Assembly (NCBI RefSeq): GCF_900156405.1
Contig: NZ_FTNN01000008.1
Location: 124,001-188,000 of the forward strand
From: Shewanella morhuae
GTDB lineage: Bacteria > Pseudomonadota > Gammaproteobacteria > Enterobacterales > Shewanellaceae
DNA length: 64,000 bases
Direction: 5' to 3'
Of this stretch, positions 27,774 through 36,253 are shown piece by piece. Every line of letters starts with the position of its first letter. The first letter of the stretch is position 1. The position numbers and the translations under genes are program-made. The notes beneath the pieces are model-generated. The model was not told where the DNA came from. It worked only from the letters and a program-made list of their open reading frames with translations, and ran no database searches.

Positions 27774-28205
27774 CTATCTGTTAGGCCACACTTGAGTAGG
27801 ATTTCGTTGTTCGTCAACCGCAACAAAGGTAAATACACCTCGTATTGCATGCTCTCGATGATCTTGGTACATATCTTCGACATAAATATTAACTTCTACT
27901 TTTAGAGAAGTATTACCTACATGGATCACCCGAGCGATAAGCTCTGCTAATGTGCCGGCAGGAATCGGTTTTTTAAAGTCGATTCTATCTGAACTGACGG
28001 TAACCAATGTTTTGCGACAAAAGCGTGTAGCGGCAATAAAAGCGGTTTCGTCCATCCAAGCTAATGCCTCGCCACCAAATAGCGTATTGTGGTGGTTAGT
28101 TATTGCTGGGAAAACCGCTTTAATGACTCGAGCTTCTGATTGATTTATCCGTTGTTCGATAATATCAGAATAATCAGTTTGGGTTTGTTCTAGTGCGTTC
28201 GACAT
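27774..28205 (-). CDS. Hotdog-fold acyl-CoA thioesterase
   Basis: A 143-residue thioesterase of the YciA/ACOT group, hydrolysing acyl-CoA esters to free acid and CoA. The helix motif NTLFGGEALAWMDETAFIAA (about 40-59) contains the family's conserved asparagine and Asp, and VSSDRIDFKKPIPAGTLAELIARV is the usual beta strand region that forms the CoA cleft. Chain-length preference cannot be read. Upstream of the response regulator on the same strand but with a 220-base gap, so probably its own transcript. Confidence 0.88.
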   Translation of the reverse strand: MSNALEQTQTDYSDIIEQRINQSEARVIKAVFPAITNHHNTLFGGEALAWMDETAFIAATRFCRKTLVTVSSDRIDFKKPIPAGTLAELIARVIHVGNTSLKVEVNIYVEDMYQDHREHAIRGVFTFVAVDEQRNPTQVWPNR

Positions 28206-28639
28206 ACATTAACCTAAAGTTATACGATAAAAGTCTAAGAGGGGCGGAGTATAACGACATCAATAAAACTTGCCTAGAATTAGCCAAAACTTATCGATAA
28301 TCGCACTTTTACGCCCCTGAAAATAACATTTTAGCAATATGCTGAAACGCTTATGTAGCCTAAATTTAATACAGTTGATAGTGTGAAAAAAAAGCGTGTT
28401 CTCTTCATTGCTAGATTGTGAATACAGTAAGTGACTATTTTTTCGGATTAAATATAAATTAGACATTTGATATATCATATGTAAAATAGTTATAACCAAT
28501 GGGTTAACAAAAATGAAACATGAGTATAGGTTGTCAATGTCACGGCTGTTGCCTTGCAGTTGGGGAGTTTGATTTTGGACTCACTTTGGGTAGTTGACAT
28601 CAATATAAAACAATAAAAATAGTCATAAGGAATTTACCC
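28206..28639. other. Intergenic region upstream of the chitinase gene
   Basis: 434 bases between divergent genes. A TTGACA hexamer is at 28594-28599, but the sequence 17 bases on (AAATAG) is a poor -10. A 79-codon frame on the minus strand in this interval has no ribosome site and unusual composition and is not called. AT-rich overall; probable regulatory region for chitin induction. Confidence 0.4.
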
Positions 28640-31600
28640 ATGAGTAACGTTACATCCAGATTGTCTACGCGAGCACCGCTTGCGATGGCAATTGGTCTAT
28701 CACTGTTTGGCGTGAGTTTGCACGCGCAAGCAGCTGCGGTTAGCTGCGAAGGCATTGCGCCTTGGTCAGCAGGTCAAGTGTATGCCACACCAACCCAAGT
28801 CACCCACCAAAATGCGCTGTATAAAAACCAGTGGTGGACCACCAATGAATCGCCATCTACGGCTGCGCAGGGAAATGTGTGGAAGAACCTTGGTACTTGT
28901 GATTCGGGCGTCGTGAATCAAGCACCTGTTATTACCGTCACATCTCCTGTCGCAGGCGCGAATGTTAACGTTGGCGACAGCGTCGTATTAGCGGCCAGTG
29001 CAACAGATGCCGATGGCACAGTCGCAAGTTTAGTTTGGTCGATTAATGGCGTGGCGGTTGCAAGCCCTTGGGCGGCTACAACGGCAGGCACAGTGGTATT
29101 TCAAGTGCGTGCAGTGGACGATAAAGGCGCCGAAACGCTGCAAAATATCAGTGTGTTAGTTGCTGATACGCAGGAGGCAAACGTAGCACCTGTGACGACT
29201 ATTTTGTCACCAACAAATGACAGCGTTGTCAATGTGGGGGAGAGCGTATTAGTACAAGCACAAGCGAGTGACAGTAATGCTGGTGATAGCGTGTCACGAG
29301 TGGAGTTGTGGGTGAATGGTCAGCTCAAGGTGAGCGATAACAGCGCGCCATATCAATTAAGTTTTACGCCAAGTGTGGCGGGACAATATCAACTGGCGAC
29401 CAAAGCCTATGATACCCGCGGCGGAGTAGGCACATCAGCAGCAATAAATCTTGTTGTTAATGCCGCCAACGTAGCGCCAACGGTGAGTTTAAGCGGTATC
29501 GAGCAAGGCTTTGTAATGGCGCTCAATACGCCACTGGCGCTCAATGCCACTGCGAGTGATGCCGATGGCAGCATCAGCAGTGTGCGCTTTTGGGCCAATG
29601 GTGAACTCGTTAGCGAAGACACCACAGCACCCTACAGCGCTGAATATAGCGCTGTAATTGATGGACCTGTACGTTTACAGGTTGAAGCAATTGATGATTT
29701 AGGCTTGAGCGCGATGTCTGGCGCGGTAACAGGTTTTGCTGGCACGCCAAGCACAGATGATGAAAGCTGTCGTCCAGAAGGGTTATTGGGTAATTCACCT
29801 TATTGCCAAGTGTATGATTCTGAAGGCCGTGAAAAAATGGGCGCTGATCATGCGCGTCGTATCATCGGTTACTTTACGTCTTGGCGTACGGGTAAAAACA
29901 ATCAACCTGCCTATTTAGCTAACGATATCCCGTGGGATAAAATCACCCACATTAACTATGCGTTTGCGCATGTTGATGCTAGCAACAAAGTGTCTATTGG
30001 CAATCCAACCAATCCTAATAATGCTGCGACTGGCATGACATGGGAAGGGATTGCGGGCGCCGAAATGGATCCGCAATTTGCCTATAAAGGGCATTTCAAC
30101 TTACTGAACAAATACAAGAAACAACATCCTAATGTCAAAACGCTGATCTCGATTGGCGGCTGGGCAGAAACTGGTGGTTTCTTTGCCGATGATGGTACGC
30201 GTGTGGCGTCGGGTGGTTTCTATGAAATGACCAAAACACAGCAAGCCATGGATACGTTTGCCGATTCTGTGGTGACTTTTCTTCGTACCTATGGTTTTGA
30301 TGGCGCAGATATCGATTATGAATATGCAACATCTATGGCCAAATCGGGTAATCCAGATGACTTTGCGGTTTCCGAGCCACTGCGCGCGAGCTTATTCAAA
30401 CAATACGATGTATTGATGAAAACTCTGCGTGAAAAACTCGATGCAGCGGGTGTTGCCGATGGTAAACATTATATGTTAACCGTGGCGTCACCGGCTTCAG
30501 GCTATTTACTGCGCGGGATGGAAGCGTACCAAATGACCCGTTATTTGGATTACGTTAACATCATGAGCTACGACTTACACGGTGCGTGGAATGACTTTGT
30601 TGGCCATAACGCGGCGCTGTTCGACACAGGTAGCGATGCCGAACTGGCATTTTGGGATGTGTACAGCACAGTGCAATACGGCAATATTGGTTACCTCAAT
30701 ACCGATTGGGCTTACCATTATTTCCGCGGCGCTATGCCTGCCGGTCGTATCAACATAGGTATTCCGTATTACACCCGCGGTTGGCAAAACGTACAAGGCG
30801 GCACTAACGGTTTGTGGGGCTTAGCGGCTTATCCTAATCAAAGTGCTTGCCCTACAGGTACGGGCGATGGTACATCAAACTGTGGTAATGGCGCACAAGG
30901 CATTGATAACCTATGGCATGATTCGGATATTCGCGGTGACGAAATGTTCGCCGGTTCTAACCCCATGTGGCATGCCAAAAACCTTGAGCAAGGTATTAGC
31001 GGCAGCTATCTTGCCGCTTACGGTTTAAAACCTGATACCGCTCCTGCTGATGCATTAGTGGGCGTATATGAGCGTCATTACGATAGCGTTGCGGAATCAT
31101 CTTGGTTATGGAACCCAACTAAAAAAGTGTTCTTATCGACAGAAGATGAGCAAGCCATGGCGCGTAAAGTGCAATACGTTGTCGATAAAGGCATTGGCGG
31201 CGTGATGTTCTGGGAACTGGCGGGTGACTTTGATTGGTATCCAAGCCGTAACAACGGTCAAGGTGAATATTTCATCGGCGACACAATGACAACTATTGCC
31301 TATAACGGTTTTGCGACGGCAACGCCTTACGGTAATCGCATTAGCAACAGCGCGGCGCCAACACAAACGTTAGCCTTAAGTGCTGAACTTAAAGGCTTTA
31401 AAGTGGGCGACAGTAATTATCCAATTACGCCTGATTTGGTTATCACCAACAACAGCAGCGTCACCATTCCTGGCGGCGCGGTGTTTGAGTTTGATATTTC
31501 AACCTCAACCTCAGCTGAAATTAGCGATCAATCGGGTATGGGCTTAACTGTGATGGTCGATGGCTCTAACGCCGCGGGCAATAATATTGGTGGGTTGGAA

Positions 31601-32041
31601 AACGATTTCCATCACATCAAGTTTACTTTGCCGACGTGGAAGAACATCGCACCTGGCGCGAATTTTGAAGGCGTGATCAAGTACTATTTACCTGTGTCTA
31701 TGCCGTCTAACTTCACAGTAAGCTTTAATGGCCAACGTTATGCATTTGCCAATAAAGACAGTGTGAGCGTAACGCCAACAGACCCTACTGCCTGCGAACT
31801 TAATCCAAGCCTGCCAGAATGCGTTACGCCACCTGTTGGCAATAGCTGTGCAGCCAAGGGCATTAATGCCAGCACAATTGCAGCGTATCCTGATTTCCCA
31901 CAAAAGGACTGGCAGGGCAATCCAAGCCATGCCGCCACGGGCGATAAAATGAAGGATGCCAGCAGCGTGTTTGAAGCGCTGTGGTGGACGCAGGATAAAC
32001 CTGGCAGCACAAGCTCTTGGAAGTCTTTGTGCAGTCTGTAA
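28640..32041 (+). CDS. Secreted multimodular GH18 chitinase
   Basis: Endo- or processive chitinase cleaving beta-1,4-GlcNAc chains, secreted. 1133 residues. A Sec signal peptide ends near AQA/AAV (about residue 33). It is followed by an N-terminal CBM5/12 chitin-binding module (about 36-90, aromatic KNQWWTTNESP), three Ig-like/PKD-type domains (about 94-180, 182-275, 277-370), and the GH18 barrel (about 405-890) with SIGGWAE and the catalytic motif DGADIDYE, where D554, D557, D559 and acid E561 are visible. After that come a beta-rich domain (about 905-1045), a Pro/Thr-rich linker and a C-terminal CBM5/12 (EALWWTQDKPG). AAGGAA ribosome site before ATG. It pairs with the LPMO downstream, with a terminator between them. 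Confidence 0.95.
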   Translation: MSNVTSRLSTRAPLAMAIGLSLFGVSLHAQAAAVSCEGIAPWSAGQVYATPTQVTHQNALYKNQWWTTNESPSTAAQGNVWKNLGTCDSGVVNQAPVITVTSPVAGANVNVGDSVVLAASATDADGTVASLVWSINGVAVASPWAATTAGTVVFQVRAVDDKGAETLQNISVLVADTQEANVAPVTTILSPTNDSVVNVGESVLVQAQASDSNAGDSVSRVELWVNGQLKVSDNSAPYQLSFTPSVAGQYQLATKAYDTRGGVGTSAAINLVVNAANVAPTVSLSGIEQGFVMALNTPLALNATASDADGSISSVRFWANGELVSEDTTAPYSAEYSAVIDGPVRLQVEAIDDLGLSAMSGAVTGFAGTPSTDDESCRPEGLLGNSPYCQVYDSEGREKMGADHARRIIGYFTSWRTGKNNQPAYLANDIPWDKITHINYAFAHVDASNKVSIGNPTNPNNAATGMTWEGIAGAEMDPQFAYKGHFNLLNKYKKQHPNVKTLISIGGWAETGGFFADDGTRVASGGFYEMTKTQQAMDTFADSVVTFLRTYGFDGADIDYEYATSMAKSGNPDDFAVSEPLRASLFKQYDVLMKTLREKLDAAGVADGKHYMLTVASPASGYLLRGMEAYQMTRYLDYVNIMSYDLHGAWNDFVGHNAALFDTGSDAELAFWDVYSTVQYGNIGYLNTDWAYHYFRGAMPAGRINIGIPYYTRGWQNVQGGTNGLWGLAAYPNQSACPTGTGDGTSNCGNGAQGIDNLWHDSDIRGDEMFAGSNPMWHAKNLEQGISGSYLAAYGLKPDTAPADALVGVYERHYDSVAESSWLWNPTKKVFLSTEDEQAMARKVQYVVDKGIGGVMFWELAGDFDWYPSRNNGQGEYFIGDTMTTIAYNGFATATPYGNRISNSAAPTQTLALSAELKGFKVGDSNYPITPDLVITNNSSVTIPGGAVFEFDISTSTSAEISDQSGMGLTVMVDGSNAAGNNIGGLENDFHHIKFTLPTWKNIAPGANFEGVIKYYLPVSMPSNFTVSFNGQRYAFANKDSVSVTPTDPTACELNPSLPECVTPPVGNSCAAKGINASTIAAYPDFPQKDWQGNPSHAATGDKMKDASSVFEALWWTQDKPGSTSSWKSLCSL

Positions 32042-32089
32042 ACATTCGTCAAATTGTTCATTCTAACGCGGCGCGATAGGATGAATGTC

Positions 32090-32129
32090 TGCGTCAGTCG
32101 TACTTAGTTTGCGACTGGCGCATTTTTTT
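32090..32129 (+). terminator. Intrinsic terminator of the chitinase gene
   Basis: Eleven-base stem TGCGTCAGTCG/CGACTGGCGCA (one G-T pair), 11-base loop, then seven T residues. It lies between chitinase and LPMO and inside the over-long LPMO frame, which also argues for the later LPMO start. Confidence 0.82.
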
Positions 32130-32171
32130 AGAACAACCATTTATTATATGAATAACAGAAGGAATCTTGTT

Positions 32172-33836
32172 ATGTCAGCAATTTTTTCAGTGCGTAGCCT
32201 TGTCAGCGCGGCCATATTAATCGGCATTAGCCAGCAAGCACTAGCCCATGGTTTTGTCGAGTTCCCTAAAGCCAGACAGCAATTTTGTGTTAACGATGGC
32301 GGTTATTGGTGGCCAGCCGACGGCTCAGGTATTCCAAACCTTGCCTGTCGCCAAGCGTTTACCGAAGCCGGCACAGTGCAATTTGTGCAAAATAATGAAT
32401 TTTCAATCAATGTGAGCGATTATAACAATTTAGCCGCCGTTAAAGCTGCGATCCCTAACGGTTTGTTATGTGCAGGTGGCGACACTGCTAAACGCGGGCT
32501 TGATTTACCCTCGGCGCATTACCAGCGCAGCACAGTTACGCCCGACGCGAATAACCAAATTGAACTCTTGTTTGATGCTCATACGCCGCACAATCCGAGC
32601 TTTTGGCAGTTTTTTTTATCCAATAGCGACTTCAACAGCGCCAATGAATCGTTAAGTTGGGAAAAACTCACTTTAGTCGATGAACTGCAAGATCAGCCGA
32701 TTGTGATTATCAATGGTAAAAAGTTCTATCGTATTATGGTGACATTACCTGCGAGTCGTAGCGGCGATGCGACCTTATATACTCGCTGGCAGCGTGATGA
32801 TGTGGTGGGCGAGGGATTTTATAATTGTAGCGATATCCGTATTGGAGCGGGCACAGTTGATCCCACACCTGATCCAATCCCAACACCGACTCCCGATGCT
32901 TGGGTAGCCGCTGGCGCGTATGTGCCCACAGGCGTTAATCCTAAGGCTGGCGATGAAATATGGTTTAGGGTATTTTCGGCCCAAGGCGATGAGCGCGTGT
33001 TTGAGCGGTTAACCATCACGCCAAGCAATGTGGCAAATTGGGCGCAGGAATTGGCGGGCGTGATTGCCGCAAGTCACAGTGTGCAGGTACAAGTCGGCGT
33101 GAAGCAAACCAGTGGCGCAATCGTGTTTTCGGCCACCGACATCGTGACCAACCAAGTGTGGCTGCAAGCGGCAGATCAAAGCTATCGCTTAGATCTTAAA
33201 TCCGCGCCAAGCGCCATCGTTGCGTTGACCGGGTTAGCCAGTGAATACACTTTGGCCGAAGGAAAAGCACAATTACAGCTGAGCTTAAGTGCCACTAATA
33301 GTCCTAGCCAAGCGATTGAAACCCAAGTTAGGGTGCAAACCCTTGGCGCGCCAGCGGGCACTTGGGTGTTTGAGCAAAATCTGAACGTCGGCGAAACAGT
33401 GCAAGCACTGGCTATTTCACTGACGCAAGCGGGCGATTATGTGCTGCACATTAACCAAGCTGTTAGCGGTCAAGCGCAGCAGTTTGCTTTTAAAGTGAAT
33501 GCTGAGGCGACAACGCCGCCAACGGCCTGTGGGATAAGCGATCCACATGCAGCTTGGAATGCCAGTAATGCCTATCAAATGGGTGATAAAGTCGCTCATG
33601 CACAATTGGTGTGGCAGGCCAAATGGTGGCAACAAGGTAGTGAGCCAAGCAGCAATAATGAGGCGTGGCAGCTGGTGAGTGTGGTGACTCAACCTTGGTC
33701 GGCGAGCATGGGTTATCCGCAGGGCGCACAGGTGAGTTATCAAGACAAATTATGGCAAGCTAAGTGGTGGAGCCGTAATGAAGTGCCGGGTGCAAGCTCT
33801 GCTTGGGCAGATAAAGGCGCTTATGTTTGTCCTTAA
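32172..33836 (+). CDS. Chitin-active lytic polysaccharide monooxygenase (AA10), GbpA-like
   Basis: Secreted copper enzyme that oxidatively breaks crystalline chitin and helps chitinases. From ATG 32172 it is 554 residues: signal peptide 1-25 (ending QQALA), then H26 as the mature N-terminus (HGFVEFPKARQQF). AA10 domain about 26-222; H140 in HTPHNPSFWQFF is the second copper-brace histidine, with GFYNCSDI near the end. A Pro/Thr linker leads to a GbpA-domain-2-like module (about 245-350), a beta domain, and two tandem CBM5/12 modules (about 455-500 and 505-554, both WQAKWW). A frame from 32085 adds 29 residues but crosses the chitinase terminator; AAGGAA stands before 32172. Domain order resembles Vibrio GbpA. 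Confidence 0.93.
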   Translation: MSAIFSVRSLVSAAILIGISQQALAHGFVEFPKARQQFCVNDGGYWWPADGSGIPNLACRQAFTEAGTVQFVQNNEFSINVSDYNNLAAVKAAIPNGLLCAGGDTAKRGLDLPSAHYQRSTVTPDANNQIELLFDAHTPHNPSFWQFFLSNSDFNSANESLSWEKLTLVDELQDQPIVIINGKKFYRIMVTLPASRSGDATLYTRWQRDDVVGEGFYNCSDIRIGAGTVDPTPDPIPTPTPDAWVAAGAYVPTGVNPKAGDEIWFRVFSAQGDERVFERLTITPSNVANWAQELAGVIAASHSVQVQVGVKQTSGAIVFSATDIVTNQVWLQAADQSYRLDLKSAPSAIVALTGLASEYTLAEGKAQLQLSLSATNSPSQAIETQVRVQTLGAPAGTWVFEQNLNVGETVQALAISLTQAGDYVLHINQAVSGQAQQFAFKVNAEATTPPTACGISDPHAAWNASNAYQMGDKVAHAQLVWQAKWWQQGSEPSSNNEAWQLVSVVTQPWSASMGYPQGAQVSYQDKLWQAKWWSRNEVPGASSAWADKGAYVCP

Positions 33837-34003
33837 TTATTGTTTGAATGACTTTTTGCATGAGATTATGGCGTTAGCGCTGGTGGATACAAGTCATGTT
33901 GATTGAGCTAAGACTGAGTTGCTAGTTGAGTTGAAAGGGCTGTGGCGGTTTATGTCATTATTGTCCTAAGCTTCAAAAATACTGAGTCAATACTAAAAAG
34001 AAT

Positions 34004-34049
34004 AATGGCCATAAAGTCGCTGATTAATAGCAGCTTTATGGCCATTTTT
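34004..34049. terminator. Probable bidirectional terminator between LPMO gene and aroH
   Basis: Thirteen-base perfect arms AATGGCCATAAAG/CTTTATGGCCATT enclose a 17-base loop, with T5 on the plus strand and an interrupted T-tract on the minus strand. Confidence 0.7.
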
Positions 34050-34065
34050 ATTGCTTTATCGCCAG

Positions 34066-35133
34066 TTAGATGTTGTTAAGCAAGGCGCGTCTGTCACGTG
34101 AGGCGCTGGCTAAATTGCGTAGCAGTTTTTCAGAGTCGTCCCAATGTAAGCAGGCATCGGTAATACTCTTGCCATAACATAATGGCTCGCCAGCAATGAC
34201 TTTTTGATTGCCTTCCTCAATAAAGCTTTCGGCCATAATGCCGGCAATGGCGCTACTGCCGGTACGCATTTGCGCCATGATTTCATCGGCAACCGTGAGC
34301 TGTTTAAGATGGTTTTTCTCGCTATTGCCGTGGCTGAAATCGACTATCATACGTTGAGTTATGCCAACGGATTCGAGTTGCTGGCGTGCTTTTTCAACAT
34401 CGGCAGCATGGTAATTCGGTTTTTTACCGCCACGTAAAATGATATGTCCGAACGGGTTACCGTGGGTGCGATAAACGGCCATTACGCCATCTTTATCCGG
34501 TGAATAAAAAATATGTGGTGCTTGTGCAGCACGTACGGCATCGACGGCGATATTGATGTTGCCATCGGTACCATTTTTAAAACCAACTGGACACGATAAT
34601 GCAGAAGCCATTTCACGATGAACTTGGCTTTCAGTGGTGCGTGCACCAATCGCGCCCCAAGTTATAAGGTCTGCAATATATTGACCGTTCACCATATCTA
34701 AAAATTCGGTGGCAATCGGTAATTTTAATTCGGTGATTTGCTGCAGTAACTCGCGGGCAATGCGTAGACCTTTATTGGGTTCAAAACTGCCATCAAGATC
34801 AGGATCTGAAATTAATCCTTTCCAGCCGACTATCGTGCGCGGTTTTTCAAAATAGACGCGCATTAAAATACACAAATCATCTTTCAATTCTTGATGTAAC
34901 GCTGCTAAGCGCTGCGCATAATCTAACGCTGCTTGAGTATCGTGGATTGAACATGGGCCGATGATGACCAATAAACGCTGATCTTCACCACTAATAATGG
35001 CTTCGACTTCACGGCGTTGTTGAACTAGATAATCGGCCGCATCTTGAGTTAATGGGAACTCAGATGCCAGTTGCGCAGGTGAGATGACTTTTGCTAATAA
35101 GGAAGTGCGTAGTTCGTCTGTTTTAATGGTCAT
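34066..35133 (-). CDS. aroH: 3-deoxy-7-phosphoheptulonate synthase, AroH-like class I
   Basis: First enzyme of aromatic amino acid synthesis, condensing PEP and erythrose-4-phosphate. 355 residues, class I. Landmarks include LLVIIGPCSIHD, MRVYFEKPRTIVGWKGLISDPDLDGSF, GAIGARTTESQVHREMASALSCPVGFKNGTDG (positions about 170-201) and IVDFSHGNSEK. The isozyme is judged AroH (Trp-sensitive in E. coli) from the TDELRT N-terminus, LISDPDL and EFLDMV; these resemble AroH more than AroF or AroG. The neighbourhood aroH-ppsR-ppsA is the same as E. coli, which supports the assignment. Feedback specificity itself is inference. Confidence 0.9.
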   Translation of the reverse strand: MTIKTDELRTSLLAKVISPAQLASEFPLTQDAADYLVQQRREVEAIISGEDQRLLVIIGPCSIHDTQAALDYAQRLAALHQELKDDLCILMRVYFEKPRTIVGWKGLISDPDLDGSFEPNKGLRIARELLQQITELKLPIATEFLDMVNGQYIADLITWGAIGARTTESQVHREMASALSCPVGFKNGTDGNINIAVDAVRAAQAPHIFYSPDKDGVMAVYRTHGNPFGHIILRGGKKPNYHAADVEKARQQLESVGITQRMIVDFSHGNSEKNHLKQLTVADEIMAQMRTGSSAIAGIMAESFIEEGNQKVIAGEPLCYGKSITDACLHWDDSEKLLRNLASASRDRRALLNNI

Positions 35134-35316
35134 TCAAAATACCGAGCTTGCGTGCGGCGCTTTTTCGCCAGATTGCCTCGGATTATAACGAATCGAACCG
35201 AGTTGCACAGTGCCAATTGCGTTAATTATCGGCAACCGTGCAATGAATTTAATTTAAGTTAGACCTCTTTACGTTAAATTCACTCGGATTATCGGGGTGA
35301 GTTTTGTTCTTTTATC

Positions 35317-36129
35317 TTAAAACATGTGCCGTTCAAGGCCCGTGACATCCAATATCTTGGTCGCTATTTCTTCGACAGAATGATTGGTGGTGTCGATATA
35401 GGGAATACGTTCGCGTTTAAATAGCATTTCCACTTCTTTGACCTCTAAACGGCACTGTTTGAGCGATGAGTAGCGGCTGTTCTCCATACGGCTTTGGCGG
35501 ATTTCATGTAAACGCACGGGATCGATTGTCAGGCCAAAGAGTTTTTTCTTATTGCGTTTAAGCGCTTCAGGTAATTTAAGATCATCCATATCATCTTCGG
35601 TAAACGGATAGTTAGCCGCCTTAATCCCAAACTGCATCGATAAATACAGGCTCGATGGCGTTTTGCCACAACGCGACACGCCAAGCAGCACTAAATCGGC
35701 TTTATCCATATGTTTCATGGTTTGGCCGTCATCATTATCCATCGCAAAATTAATCGCATCGATACGTGCCTCATAGCCGTGATTGGCTTTTCCATGAGTT
35801 CGATGTAGCACTGGAGAGGCGCTAACCCCTAAATGTTGCTCCAGAGGTGCGACAAAGGTATTTAAAAAATCATAATCTAAGCCTTCACTGGAGTAGATGA
35901 TGTCGCGAATTTCAGGTTTTACGATCGAGTGGAACACTAACGGCCGCTCACCTGTTGTAATAAAACAATCATTAATTTGGCGCTTAACTTGCTCGGCTTT
36001 GGTCGGGGTTTCGACGAAAGGAATGGTAAGTGACTCAAATTCTAGTGGAAATTGCGAGAGAACCGCATGACCAAAGACCTCAGCAGTGATTGCTGTCCCA
36101 TCAGAAATATAGAATACTTTTGGTGCCAT
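35317..36129 (-). CDS. ppsR: PEP synthetase regulatory protein (bifunctional kinase/pyrophosphorylase)
   Basis: DUF299-family protein that inactivates PEP synthase by ADP-dependent threonine phosphorylation and reactivates it by Pi-dependent dephosphorylation. 270 residues, matching the family. It opens with [13 protein letters not shown], has the P-loop-like motif [16 protein letters not shown] (about 149-164), followed by [13 protein letters not shown], and the C-terminal [13 protein letters not shown] region. It lies head-to-head with its target ppsA, with a HexR-like palindrome between them. Confidence 0.95.
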   Translation of the reverse strand: MAPKVFYISDGTAITAEVFGHAVLSQFPLEFESLTIPFVETPTKAEQVKRQINDCFITTGERPLVFHSIVKPEIRDIIYSSEGLDYDFLNTFVAPLEQHLGVSASPVLHRTHGKANHGYEARIDAINFAMDNDDGQTMKHMDKADLVLLGVSRCGKTPSSLYLSMQFGIKAANYPFTEDDMDDLKLPEALKRNKKKLFGLTIDPVRLHEIRQSRMENSRYSSLKQCRLEVKEVEMLFKRERIPYIDTTNHSVEEIATKILDVTGLERHMF

Positions 36130-36139
36130 ACTGACCTCT

Positions 36140-36157
36140 TGTAGTAATAAAATTACA
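36140..36157. promoter_or_regulatory. HexR-like palindrome between ppsR and ppsA
   Basis: TGTAGTAATAAAATTACA has near-symmetric TGTAxT...ATTACA arms. HexR is the phosphosugar-responsive regulator of central carbon metabolism in Shewanella, with sites of TGTAAT...ATTACA form, and ppsA is a known type of target. The site is 11 bases upstream of the ppsR start and about 97 before ppsA. Confidence 0.6.
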
Positions 36158-36253
36158 AATAAAATTATAGATTTACGCGTGTTGAGCTGGAGTGTAAAAT
36201 GCCGCTGCCCTCGTGTGAAGGGGCCACTGAAATAAACTTGCGGAGATAGAACT

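Noticed and set aside
28260..28499. 79-codon frame on the minus strand before the chitinase gene
   Set aside because: No ribosome site, low-complexity AT-rich coding, no family features; more likely regulatory sequence.
32085..32171. 29-residue N-terminal extension of the LPMO
   Set aside because: It overlaps the chitinase terminator and would displace the signal peptide; ATG 32172 has an AAGGAA site.
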